From positions 19,141-45,264 of the forward strand of contig NW_014039990.1 of NCBI RefSeq assembly GCF_001186125.1: a stretch of DNA of 26,124 nucleotides. The letters are read 5' to 3'. This document shows, in pieces, positions 11,554-20,930 of the stretch (positions within the stretch are counted from its first letter, which is position 1; each line of letters begins with the position of its first letter). The stretch is from Sphaeroforma arctica JP610 (taxonomy: Eukaryota; Opisthokonta; Ichthyosporea; Ichthyophonida). Both the position numbers and the translations under genes were made by a program. Below the pieces are notes generated by a model. It was not told where the DNA came from. It saw only the letters and a list, made by a program, of their open reading frames with translations, and made no database searches.

Positions 11554-12459
11554 ATGTTGGGCCAGGTCAAACCCCCAACTAAGACGTTCGTCACCAAGGA
11601 CTCCTTGCCCAATGACCAATGGAAATTGGACTTACAAAAATCTATCACAGACCTCTCTGCCCAGGTCAATACTCTACAGGCCAATCTCAACCAAATGTCA
11701 GGACCGGCTCTACCAAACCCGAACAATGATGGGCCCATTTCCAAGAAGCCTCTAGCTGACGACCAATGGAAATCAACCATGCATCAAATGCTCACTAAAC
11801 TATGTGTCAAGGTGAACAACCTCGAATCCGAACTCCGGGACCTAAAATTACAAACATGTGCACCTCTAAATGAAGGCACACCCCACACCATCCGAATCGG
11901 CTCCACAAGCCCGCCTGCCCCGCCAGCAAAAATACCGCGGCCGAAGGCACCCAATAGCAGCAGTGAGCCTCCCAGCTATTGCTCAAAAGTGGACAAACCC
12001 GCAAAACCGAGCCCCAAAAAAGGACCGACCACACCAGCTTCTCAACCCCTACTGCAGCCGCCAGTACCCACACACCTTTTGACGAAAGTGATGGGCCGCC
12101 CGATGCCGGACAAAACTTTCCACAAAATGGATGACGTAACTCCGGTATGGCTCTTCTTTCGGGCAATTTTTCCTAGCGGCAAGCCTCCATCTCAATCAGA
12201 ATTTGAAAATTACTGGCACGCCCAACCGCTCCTCAATCGCCATCACTTCCTTTGGTATCTCCCGTCCAAACCGATTTATCAACTAAATCGCCACGGGAGT
12301 TCCACCAGTTTCGTCCGCCTTTGTGTTCCTAGTGACGCTGTTGCCCAGGTGAAACGAGACAGTTCTCTGTCTGTCGGTCTGTCTGTCTGTCTGTCTTTAT
12401 ATATATATATTTTGGGGGGGAGAGGGAGTGGATTTTTATTGTTCTTTTATATACATTAA
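11554..12459 (+). CDS. Uncharacterised coiled-coil, proline-rich ORF (LINE ORF1-like?)
   Basis: 301 codons. The frame is open from 11518, just after the A-rich LINE tail, and ATG 11554 is the first in-frame start. Residues about 15-100 contain two copies of a DQWK-plus-heptad unit (DQWKLDLQKSITDLSAQVNT and DQWKSTMHQMLTKLCVKVNN) spaced exactly 49 residues, predicted coiled coil. Residues about 105-180 are rich in P, S, K and A. A hydrophobic/aromatic block follows (TPVWLFFRAIFP, FENYWHAQPLLNRHHFLWYL). The last 30 or so residues are encoded by a CTGT/TA microsatellite, so the true end is uncertain. Coiled coil plus a basic disordered part suits a LINE ORF1 or Gag-like protein, but there is no zinc knuckle and I do not recognise the family. 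A host exon ending at about 12,346 (CAG|GTGAAA) is an alternative. Confidence 0.5.
   Translation: MLGQVKPPTKTFVTKDSLPNDQWKLDLQKSITDLSAQVNTLQANLNQMSGPALPNPNNDGPISKKPLADDQWKSTMHQMLTKLCVKVNNLESELRDLKLQTCAPLNEGTPHTIRIGSTSPPAPPAKIPRPKAPNSSSEPPSYCSKVDKPAKPSPKKGPTTPASQPLLQPPVPTHLLTKVMGRPMPDKTFHKMDDVTPVWLFFRAIFPSGKPPSQSEFENYWHAQPLLNRHHFLWYLPSKPIYQLNRHGSSTSFVRLCVPSDAVAQVKRDSSLSVGLSVCLSLYIYILGGRGSGFLLFFYIH
12366..12420. repeat. Microsatellite (CTGT)n-(TA)n-G7
   Basis: CTGT units with one CGGT variant (12366-12396), then a TA run and seven Gs. It marks a sharp change from GC-richer sequence on the left to AT-rich sequence on the right. Confidence 0.95.
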
Positions 12460-12763
12460 ATCAGTGCAAATTATATTGAATAACCATTGGTCAAATTCTA
12501 GCTACTAATCTCACCTGTGTACATCCTAAAGCTGAAAATAGCTGCAAAGTTTGGTCCTCAGCTAAACGAATAGAAAAAGGGCTGTATCGACATTCGAAAA
12601 AGGAGACGAATCATATTTGTACATCTGAAAGTTACCAACGAAACCGTAAAAGAGGTATAACTGGGATTTCGGTTGTATATATATTCGTGTTATCACTGTT
12701 CATGCAAAATTTAGCTGTTGTCGGACTTTTGCCAACCTGACTTTATTACTTTTTTATTTGCAG

Positions 12764-14014
12764 AGTACAACATGAAGATACTCAAAACCGGAAAAACTTT
12801 GAAAAGTTTTAGACAAGTATACTGCCCCACAAGCATCTTGATTCCGCTTCAAAAGCACAAGCAGAGTTGATACTCAAACCATCACAATTGAAAGGGCATG
12901 TGAGAACAGTAGCAAATCGTACATTGATCACACAAAACAACTACAACTGATAGACTCCGTACGAGATACTCCTATGAAGGTTCCAGACACTACATTCGTA
13001 ATGTATAAAACTACATGTACTTACTTAAAAACCGATATTCCTATGTCCGATGGAATCTACTTCGTACTTGGTGGCATGAAGTGAGTTTGTAAATATCTAC
13101 CAAGATGAGATGCGTTCGATGCTGCACATATGAATACTATTTACAGTGGTGTACTTCAGTTTTTCACCACATACAATGCTAATGGCCATCTGGAGTTGTT
13201 GGCTATCTCGGCAGCGAGCAAAAGAAATGGGCTTTACTGGAACAGGTTCAAGGAGCTCTCTGATAGATATTCCAGATATATCTGCGTACCTCGTAGATAA
13301 AGAATAAGGTAAGTATATCGTTTTAGATTTATAGTGACGATACCATATTTTAAGTGGGATAAATCCATATTTAATATCTTTTATATAGAACAAGTATTTA
13401 ATAATTGGAAGTATAGCCGTGTTTAAATAGGCATTCATGAGGGTATCGCAAATTCAGTGCATCAAGTTGAAGATAGGACTTGTATACTGCATGCCATCAA
13501 AATAATATGAACAAAGGTCGACTTGGTAGAAACGAAAAACCAACTCATCAGTCGATAATTGCTATGATTAGAGCTGCTACCGAACAGGGATACAACTTCC
13601 ACGCTCAGGTAAATATTTATTTGTATACAGACGAGACTAGGAATGGGCTTTTTCTTGCACTTTATGCACAATTGTGGGTTGGTTGTGAAAATATCTGCTT
13701 ACTTATGAATCTTAGAGTAATAGAGACTAACCACGAACTTGGAGAGAATATTATGGAATACTTAGAGAGCCGAAAGGAATAATTCGCTAAATATCTATTC
13801 GTGGAGGCTCGTCGAGAACACAATGCAGGCTTCACTGATCCAGAAACGTGCGTAATTGGTAGTTTAGTCCGACATGTTAATCGCCAATTGTATGTTTAGT
13901 GTTAATTAAGATGAATTATTCAACCTTTACAAATTCAACGCGGCTCCTCTCTTGAGTATCGGATATACAACAGCTATGGTTGTGTCAAAGGTCAAATAAC
14001 TTACAATGTGGCAG
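12764..14014 (+). pseudogene. Transposase-like exons, N-terminal/central part
   Basis: Five exons look coding and are bounded by good splice signals. Their limits are 12764-13080, 13147-13308, 13389-13608, 13716 to about 13,890, and about 13,911-14014. Introns are 13081-13146 (GTGAGT...TTTACAG), 13309-13388, 13609-13715, and one opened by GTATGT at 14015. The first acceptor is preceded by CCTGAC and a T-rich tract. The frame reads across the first intron: SDGIYFVLGGM joins NGVLQFFTTYNANGHLELLA. In-frame TAA codons follow ICVPRR and ESRKE, and a frame change near 13,508 separates EDRTCILHAIKII from MNKGRLGRNEKPTHQ. CILH could be the MULE C..H motif. I cannot fix the catalytic aspartates, so the transposase assignment here rests on the downstream exons. 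Confidence 0.45.
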
Positions 14015-14098
14015 GTATGTAGACAATTCGTCATACACTTACCAGTGACTTGCCTTGCCGCCAAGAAAAACTAAAACCCTAAAAACACTAGTCAACCC

Positions 14099-14798
14099 CT
14101 AAAAGTATTTACTTCGCAATTATGACAGAGTAAGCAAATTTTGTGCACCTGGCCATGAGAAGTGTAATATAATCAATATGCTTATACTTTATTCGAATTG
14201 GCATATGAAGAAGAGAAAAGAGTATCTGAAAGAAGCTAGACAACTGAAGCGTGAAGGAAAGCAGGTATTCAATATTGATATCAAATGAAACATGTTTGAT
14301 CGACCAACGCTTTTTACGGATTTTATTTCTCCAGGTGACACCCTGGGCAGTAGAAAAGACTATAGCCCACCTCAATAAGTTAAAACCATGCACCGTGATT
14401 ATCGTGAGGTTGGTTCGATTGACAGGTAAACTTCAAATCGCACAGTTTAACAGTCCAGACCTGCTCAGTCAAGCTGGTACACTCTCGGGGAGTTATAGAT
14501 TGCTAGACCTGCAATTTGCATGTGTCTGAAGGTATCGCATACGGGCATGCTGCTAAGTGTTTTGTGCACATTGCTAAAGTATCTAACGTGAATAGTATCG
14601 CAAGTGAGTATAACCTGTACAACAAATGCTGGTATTCGCGATTGTTTTCGGTGAACAACATTTACATCTTGCAAACCAGTTTCACGGGACAATCGATTCC
14701 TTTAACTTTGAAAATATGGAGCAGCATTCACTGCTTCCCTGTCCTACACCGAGACCAGCGGATCGCCCAAAGAAACGGTACGAAAAGGTATCTTATAG
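14099..14798 (+). pseudogene. Transposase C-terminal exons with SWIM-like finger
   Basis: Exon ending at 14264 (SKFCAPGHEKCNIINML, MKKRKEYLKEARQLKREG), then intron 14265-14334 (GTATTC...CTCCAG) and exon 14335-14798 (VTPWAVEKTIAHLNKL, SYRLLDLQFAC). The order of a lysine/arginine-rich helix, TP, a V-rich strand segment, Y..LDL...C and G(I)..GHA matches the approach to the SWIM finger in MULE transposases. In the finger, GIAYGHAAKCF at 14531-14563 has Y where the family has C (GIPC.HA). A one-base shift separates DLQFAC from it. Two frames compete downstream. One keeps the 5' splice phase at 14799. The other gives LPCPTPRPADRPKKR, like the GRPKKR tail of MULEs. Confidence 0.6.
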
Positions 14799-14853
14799 GT
14801 AAGTAGTTGTGTTTTGATGCGTTTGCATTAAAAAATACTGACCTCTTTCAAAG

Positions 14854-14971
14854 ACCAATATGTGAAATATCTTTTCCACTATGATTGTATCAGGGATCAT
14901 GTGCTTAAGAAGACTATAACGTGCTCGAAGTGTGGAGAAGCTGGCCAGAACATCAACACCTGTGATGGCGA
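14854..14971 (+). pseudogene. Exon with CCHC-type zinc knuckle
   Basis: After intron 14799-14853 (GTAAGT, branch TACTGAC, CAAAG end) the exon reads QYVKYLFHYDCIRDHVLKK and then TITCSKCGEAGQNINTC. Spacing is exactly CX2CX4(H)X4C with Q (CAG, 14946-14948) in place of the usual H, as in CSKCG..GHN.RTC of MULE and FAR1-type proteins. The exon closes at a GTATGT donor (14972). The knuckle would bind nucleic acid; the lost histidine suggests it cannot hold zinc normally. Confidence 0.7.
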
Positions 14972-15133
14972 GTATGTAGTTTATTCCTTTATTTGATTCT
15001 GCGCGCGTGAGTCAGTCTCTACAGCATCCCTTGTGTCTTTTGTGTAATGAATTGTGGTTTTCTCGCTTAACTTTTCTATGACTCTCTTACAGCGACGTAT
15101 ACGAAAGCCAATAGAAGATCTCGAGAGTTCAAG

Positions 15134-15138
15134 GTAAG
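15134..15138 (+). promoter_or_regulatory. 5' splice site rebuilt by a target-site duplication
   Basis: TTCAAG|GTAAG followed by T, the first base of the LTR, gives GTAAGT. The second copy of GTAAG is at 15581-15585, directly after the LTR. Confidence 0.75.
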
Positions 15139-15580
15139 TGAGAGACTACATGAGTAGACGCATTTTTTATATCCGTTAATAACGTTTTACGTCGTCAGCC
15201 CGAGAGTAATTTGGGACTTGTTCTCAAATTAATATAAGTATATGTGGGTCAGCCTGAGAGAACGTAAGAGTAATTTGAGACCTCTTTTATAGGACACGGG
15301 CCACCGGCTAGCCGAGAGCTGAGGTCCGAGACTGAGTGTAGTAACAGAGAATATGATATATTTATTTCTGGAAAATATATCCGAGTGCTAAAGTGTTCTG
15401 CACAAGGTTTCTCATACTGATCATATAAGTTTTTACCCTGGCCAACCCAAGTGGTTGAACACTAGTACAAACACCATCAGTATATAACTGAGGGTGAGAT
15501 CATAATTAAATTTATCCGAACGTACCATATTTTAGATACACTAGCACTTTACTTATAGTCCCCCACATCGCACGCTAACA
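15139..15580 (-). repeat. Solo LTR, second LTR family, copy B
   Basis: 442 bp, reading TGTTAGCGTGCG...GTAGTCTCTCA on the minus strand, with a perfect 5-bp duplication (GTAAG on the plus strand). It is the inverted counterpart of 7793-8248, at about 92-94% of aligned positions, and lacks about 16 bases of that copy near the TATA-like region. It lies inside an intron of the transposon gene. Confidence 0.93.
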
Positions 15581-15844
15581 GTAAGGATTTTTTTGTTTGT
15601 AATACATTGAGTTTGTTGCTTGTGATGTATTGTGTAACTAACATCCAGGTGTTGTGAATCACCTGCTCAAACGCACAGAGAAAGAAAAAAGCAAACGAAG
15701 ATGCACGCAGTGGACCAAAACAGTGACACCGTCAAGGATTCGCCCCTACGGAAGATGCCAACGACTGATGCGCCACTATCGTCAACGTCATCTGTCACAT
15801 ATGTCTATTCGCTTTCTTTATAATATTGAATCGATGCTAATCAG

Positions 15845-16548
15845 GAAAGTAATTGGAGGGTTTCTTTTAATGATCGTGACTTTAACAAAAGTCCGTTCAC
15901 GGAGAAAAGGCAAGACGCAGTAATACGTGTATCGAAGAACTGATGCCGGCAATGGGAACAAGCGATTTATTCGGGAGAGTATCAAAAGGGAGTTTCTCTA
16001 CATAAACTTATCAAGCAATATGAAAAGAGAGGGAAATTTTTCTCTTTATGGCTTTGCCTGATTTTGCCGGTATGTATACGATTAAACCATGTCAGTGGCA
16101 CATCGAATTGATATAGAACATTTTCAACATGTATCTCTCACAGAATAAATTGATACAAAGTCTGACTTCCATAGTTTAATTTGCCCTGCCACCGCCCTGT
16201 CACAGATATCATTACGTCCGTCCCATACGCTGATAACAATCCGACCCGTATACAGGCGGAAAATTCGCCACTGAGATGTGACACGGAAATCGGTGAAAAT
16301 TTGTTTTTCAGGCTGTATCTCTGGATATTTGAGTTAATGTAAAGACTATGTTTGAGTAAAATAAAGACTATATTCACATTTATGGCCTTAAAACTTGTGC
16401 TTGCTGACGAAAATATATACATTACTTGGAGACAGGCTCTTCCTCTGCCAGTGCAGACAAGGAACGGACATTGTATCAACAACGACAATGACTACGCATC
16501 AAGGTGTGTTTACATATTTGAGAATGACTGTCATTTCTCTATAAGATG
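15845..16548 (+). pseudogene. Linking exons between knuckle and protease parts
   Basis: Exon 15845-16069 starts after GCTAATCAG and ends at a GTATGT donor (16070). It reads ESNWRVSFNDRDFNKSP, KRQDAVIRVSKN, then after a TGA, CRQWEQAIYSGEYQKGVSL and HKLIKQYEKRGK. A second candidate, ending at the GTGTGT donor near 16,504, reads ENIYITWRQALPLPVQTRNG. No domain is recognised. Reading-frame openness between splice signals and the same strand as the flanking modules are the only evidence. About 280 bases between the two show nothing clear. Confidence 0.4.
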
Positions 16549-16608
16549 AAGCTCGGTAAAGTCTTCACTGAACCCAATTTCCCAAGCTACCATTAGCAGT
16601 GTACTGCC

Positions 16609-17567
16609 ATGGGAATTAGAACATCGAACATAGCAGGCCGAAATTCATGCATCCGGTTCACCAATAAAAAAATGACTGCAAACCGCAATGCACGCCTAGC
16701 AGCCAAACGAAGTGAAAGGCTTGGCAAGTCTAAGGTGTTAATGTCTAGCAAAAATATGTTTTATCGATCTACGTTGCTGAGAAAGATAGCGTCGCCTTCT
16801 GTTAAGCAGTGAGAACAGTGAACATGTAGAAAAGAAGCGAAAGGAGATAATCAACGTAGTTACCAGTGTAGCAATAGGTACTGTGTCAGAGTCGAAGTCA
16901 TTTTATATCGGCGACTGGATCTTGCAGGAAAGCAATGTATTACAATGCTGCGAACCAGGGGAGTGACATTTTATATCGGCGACTGGATCTTGCAGGAAAG
17001 CAATGTATTACAAAGCTGCGAACCAGGGGAGTGGATCAAAGGCTCGCTTATATCCGGAGTATTCTACCATTTGTCGCAATTACCTTCTTAGGCTGTTCGT
17101 TTCTGTGATGCGAATACACATAGAGACTATTATACAGGTATTGTAGGGCAGAAAGCTTACGACTTAAGGGACCACCACAGGTGTCCGAAAGGATCTCTAT
17201 ATTGATCCCGTGGAATCGTAGCAACGCATATTGGACCTTAGTGGTTGTTACATTGTACAAAACAACCGCAAGAATATCTATTTAGGATGGTATGCCAAGT
17301 CCTGCTAGAGCTGACGACCAATTCAGTTATATAGTACGATGGATAAAATGTTACCTCACAGATAATGTAACATACAGCCTCAGAGTAGGTGGTAAAACCC
17401 AACACGACAGTTTTAGCTGTGGGGGGTTGCTTTGTGCCAATGCTAGAGCATTATCAGAAAATCTACGACTCGTGCATGATTTGGAGGCATTGTCTTCGCA
17501 CGGCTATGTCACAAGTGTCCAATATGACAACAGAAATAGAAAATGGATTTCCAAAACACTATTTTAG
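16609..17567 (+). pseudogene. Ulp1/SENP-like (C48) cysteine peptidase domain, decayed
   Basis: Begins with a basic segment (MGIRTSNIAGRNS, RNARLAAKRSERLGKSK), then SEHVEKKRKEIINV. The peptidase part opens with KSFYIGDWILQESNVLQ (WL.D-like) and CEPGEWIKGSLISGVFYHL. The core follows: ILIPWNRSNAYWTLVVVTLY (family: PvN..HWtLvvid), then DGMPSP (family: yDS), then GKTQHDSFSCGGLLCANARAL (family: Q.D..sCG). The oxyanion Gln (17400-17402) and nucleophile Cys (17418-17420) remain. The expected His is Tyr (17229-17231) and a TAG precedes the Asp. A 68-bp tandem duplication (16899-17034) breaks the frame. Ulp1 enzymes cut SUMO-type conjugates. In transposons the substrate is unknown. Polinton/adenovirus-type proteases share the fold, but nothing else here suggests a Polinton. 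Confidence 0.72.
16899..17034 (+). repeat. 68-bp tandem duplication inside the protease exon
   Basis: Two head-to-tail 68-bp units (16899-16966 and 16967-17034) with one clear internal mismatch (ACAATGCTG versus ACAAAGCTG). 68 is not a multiple of three, so the duplication shifts the frame. Near identity means it is young relative to the other damage. Confidence 0.95.
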
Positions 17568-17655
17568 TATGTTCCTGCAAAAGAGCATCACAGACCACGT
17601 GAGTTGCGCACCAGGCAGTGAGATAAGCTTGAATGAAGTAACATATATCAATACC

Positions 17656-17710
17656 AAATAATAAAAGACAACATCCCCCCCCCTTAACAAATTTATTCGT
17701 AAAAAATGGA
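17656..17710. repeat. Poly(C)-centred repeat, copy 1
   Basis: AAATAATAAAAGACAACAT, C9, TTAACAAATTTATTCG, then AAAAATGGATG. A similar arrangement lies at 25166-25225: AAATAACAAAAGCA, C15, TTTGGTTGAAC, then AAAACGGATG. Confidence 0.45.
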
Positions 17711-17766
17711 TGTAGCCGACGGCTCTTTAATTCAAAATTAAACAAATTTTGCACGATAAAGTCAGT

Positions 17767-17813
17767 AAATGTACATTAAAAAAAAATTATTGTCGCTATT
17801 AAAATGTACATTT
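17767..17813. repeat. Inverted repeat AAATGTACATT...AATGTACATTT
   Basis: 11-base arms (17767-17777 and 17803-17813) around an A-rich 25-base spacer. Each arm is itself nearly palindromic. Possible transposon end or just AT-rich chance. Confidence 0.5.
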
Positions 17814-20800
17814 GTACATAATTGATCAAAATTTCAGTACGTTTTCACCGGTATATTGGGGCGAATGTACGTTTAGTGACATTTTTGTTCTTGAAAGTAC
17901 CAGTGGCAGCTTATTCGAACACTCTTCAAAGGGCCACCGATATTTCGGAAATAATTTCAATAGAACAAGCGATACTTGTTGGCGCTCCAAGTTGCTTGGC
18001 AATACATTAACGCGATTGATATATGCATGAGCAAACATCTATTATCTTGGTGCATAGTGTACAGTTTTGTCGTATCCTTTGGATGTCGCAGATACCCGCT
18101 GGCAACTGAAAATCTGTAGATGATACTATGCTCGGTTATTTTAATATATATCCATTTCTAATCATATTGTTCACAATGTGAATCCGACAATAATTAGAAA
18201 GCATTTCTCAACCATTATTCATGATACTGCTGGACAAGGACTGCTGTGTAGTGATGATCTGGAGGTTCTGGACTTAAGATGCACCTTGAAAGTCAACTTA
18301 ATAGCAGCACTCACGTCGAAGATGGTAAGATATATGGTAGCGCCCGCCACTTGAGCCTTAGCGATAGTAACAGGTGTAAGATTGTACGGCTATTCCTTTA
18401 TACATCATTTTATATATAAAAAAGTTTAAACTTCAAATTCATTGATAGCCTCTTCACACTATTAGAACACTTGTTATACACAAAACTGAACAAAATCGGT
18501 AATTACTCATAGTAAAGATTTATATTCGATCACGAATTGGACTAATCGTGGCTTATATCATTCTGTTAATCAATTTAAAAGATGGGTGAAATTCTAGGTG
18601 TGGCTTGACATGATTACCAGGTTGATGATTTGATTTCAGAATTCACATTCAAAAATTTGATTTATGTATATCTTGTCAAGAGCGAGGTAAAAAAAATTCT
18701 ACTACGAAATCAGCTTGGGTTGATCATTGTAACTGATTCCCCAAATGAATCTAGATCAAGATATCCAGTGATAGGTTCCCATGTAGGCCATGTACATTTA
18801 GAGTATTTCCTCGCAGAGCTATGCATTCAAAGTCGCATCTCAAACCTCACTTTTATTCAATTTACTACCGACGTCTAAAGCTGAATTTCACTCGACCATT
18901 GGTCGACTCAATTCTTTCACGCGACGGCAATAAATAATGACAAGCGTACACAACCTAAATTTGCCTGGCCAACATGTCGGTTTTTGGCTATGTCTGGCGG
19001 TGCAAATTTTTGCATTTGAAAGTATCAATAAAAAAACATTCAACTGTAGCGCTTGTTCTTGTTTCACACCTTAAATCAATATGGTGTCGAGGAAGTTCGA
19101 GCCGGATCTAGTACTCAGTGCAGAAATGCCATATTCCAAATACAAGCAAGGGTATCGATAGAGATCTATCAACCAGTATATTGGGGACACTGGCTATATG
19201 AAACAATGGTTTAGTAGCGGTATTTTATGTATCCTTTTTAGACATTCGAGATACGGTAATCTGTTCGTGAACTGTTTGTTTGCCATCAATGGGCCATTCT
19301 TTCAGCTTTCATTTTTTTCTAACGAGCATATAGATTTCTCATGAATGTTGGATCTGAAAGGTTATCTCCTAAACAAGTTGCTTGTTGTATAGTGATGAGG
19401 CCTTTGTAGTGGCATCGTATTATGCCATTTTTCAACTCTATCGATCCCTTTGAATATTTGTCATAAGGGGTATTTATGTGAATGCTTTTTGACCGATGCG
19501 ACAGTATCAAGGTTGGTTCTCAATTTCCTTTTAGTAACCTCGACACAATAATTTTTCAGTCAAAAGGTCGACATAAGCTTGCTATGCACTATACTGATAA
19601 GCGCACTCATCCTAGGATCAGAACATTGAAGGTTGTAACACAGCGTGCTATTGAAATCTTTGTAACGCTTGTTGTGTTAATGTAGTTTCAAACAGTGAAA
19701 CACGTCAGTGCTAGATTAAATCCAATTGGAAGGCGTTATTTTCAGGGTGCGTTTGGGGCTTCGCTTAGATAACTACTCATGCTCCGCAGTGAACATGCCT
19801 TTTTAAACATTTTCCAGCGTGACTGTGTTAAGTTATACACCGTTTGTGCAAGATGTTTCTAGATTAGTTATTTGAAGGTCATGGTCGAATGAGATATCAT
19901 AACAGAAATGCGGGCTTCTATCCTTGGGTGTTTTTAAATATTTCAGCAGAACGTTGACTATATCAACAGCACACTAATTGCTAGATAGAGTATATGAATT
20001 CGAAGTAAGGTAGAAATATCAATTGCCAGCCGACATATAAGTGATGTATATAAAAACAGGTTTGAACTCGCCCTAGCGCACGCACTACATAGCTCGTGGT
20101 AAGGTAGCTAAACTGATTACAGTTTTAAGCCTGATTCGATGCAAATATATAACAAGTATAACCAGCAAAAAAATGTTAAAATATCCACTTATAGTTCCGT
20201 AACAATCAGCAGTCGTCACAAGGTAAATTTGTACCGACAGCACAGTAGCGTACGGTGCAGGATATTCGAATCGTTAGGAGTACTGGAAACTAGATATCGG
20301 AATCTGCTTTCTTTTAAATAAACTGACTTCAGCCTGACTAATATATCACATATAATTAGTAATTGACCGTTTCAGGATGTTGTCCGTAGTAAAACCTTCT
20401 GGTTTATATAAGCCAGTCCCCTGCGAGGTACAGTGTCGACTAGCTTGTCAAGCTAAGAAATCTAATTCACCTCTTAACTCAACAACCAGGCAGGAAATAG
20501 TATTTGTATATGATCGAGAAATTCGAGGGTTAAATGGTGATCAGTCAAAAATCAACCTTCACACAACCCGGATGTGAAACGGTTGTAAGATCTGTTGTCA
20601 CGTGAGGACAAACTCCAGATTCAGCACGAGTAGTGAACATCAATTCGTTAAAGCGATTTAAAGCGATTTACCGGACTCGTTTATTCTCCAAGTTCCATTT
20701 TTTTTTACGTAAGTGAGGAATGGCATCCAAATTACCAACTTGATTGTCACTTATGTCTTTTATATCTATGTTAACGATATATTGAGACAGGCTTAAGGCA

Positions 20801-20930
20801 CGCGGCGTTCTAAAATCTCAGTACTGCTGTAGCCAGTGACTATGGTATATCATACTTTCACGTTTATCGTATCCCAGATACCCTTTCTACCTATTCTAGC
20901 CTAATACTACTGTCCAACCTGACGAGCGCA
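17814..20930. other. No recognisable gene
   Basis: About 3.1 kb of AT-rich sequence. Open stretches at 18630-18878, 19482-19685, 20139-20321 and 20377-20577 (plus strand) have no recognisable motif. The last follows a fair acceptor (ATTGACCGTTTCAG at about 20,363-20,376) and may be an exon remnant. An 11-bp tandem copy (AAAGCGATTTA) lies at about 20,650-20,670. Confidence 0.5.

Larger units (their letters stand above)
15093..15811 (+). pseudogene. Two exons flanking an intron interrupted by a solo LTR
   Basis: Exon 15093-15133 follows intron 14972-15092 (121 nt, TTACAG acceptor) and reads RRIRKPIEDLESS. The next intron is 15134-15648. Exon 15649 to about 15,811 reads CCESPAQTHRERKKQTK, then a charged, serine-rich stretch ending YSLSL. 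The two join in phase through AG|G. Without the LTR the intron would be 68 nt, GTAAGG...ACTAACATCCAG. This basic, disordered stretch fits a linker between the knuckle and what follows. If the donor at 14972 is used strictly, the frame instead reads DVYESQ-stop, so the phase is not fully settled. Confidence 0.5.
12500..17660 (+). mobile_element. Decayed DNA transposon gene: MULE- or Zisupton-like transposase with Ulp1-like protease
   Basis: Plus-strand run of small exons separated by GT-AG introns and ending with an AATAAA at 17660-17665. Recognisable modules in order are a SWIM-like zinc finger (about 14,513-14,600), a proline-rich RPKKR patch (about 14,740-14,780), a CCHC-type knuckle (14,922-14,963), and a Ulp1/C48-like peptidase (about 16,860-17,567). 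SWIM, then GRPKKR, then a knuckle is the classic C-terminal order of MULE (MuDR) transposases. Ulp1 domains occur with plant Kaonashi-type MULEs and, as I recall, with Zisupton elements. The copy is dead: in-frame stops, frameshifts, lost zinc ligands, a 68-bp duplication and an inserted solo LTR. I could not find terminal inverted repeats, so the outer limits are guesses. Confidence 0.6.

Noticed and set aside
14650-14685. A 29-nt mini-intron reconciling two frames in exon 14335-14798.
   Set aside because: Far shorter than the other introns (55-121 nt) and no branch site; an indel is simpler.
1990-17567. Alternative genetic code with TAA/TAG read as glutamine, because several stops inside the LINE and transposase frames are TAR.
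   Set aside because: The 301-codon ORF at 11,554 uses only CAA/CAG for Gln and has no internal TAR. Some interruptions are TGA, frameshifts are also present, and one TAG stands where the family has Tyr. Ordinary decay explains it.
16899-17567. Polinton/adenovirus-type protease for the cysteine peptidase domain.
   Set aside because: No polymerase B, capsid, ATPase or retroviral-like integrase of a Polinton lies nearby; the upstream exons are SWIM/knuckle transposase-like instead.
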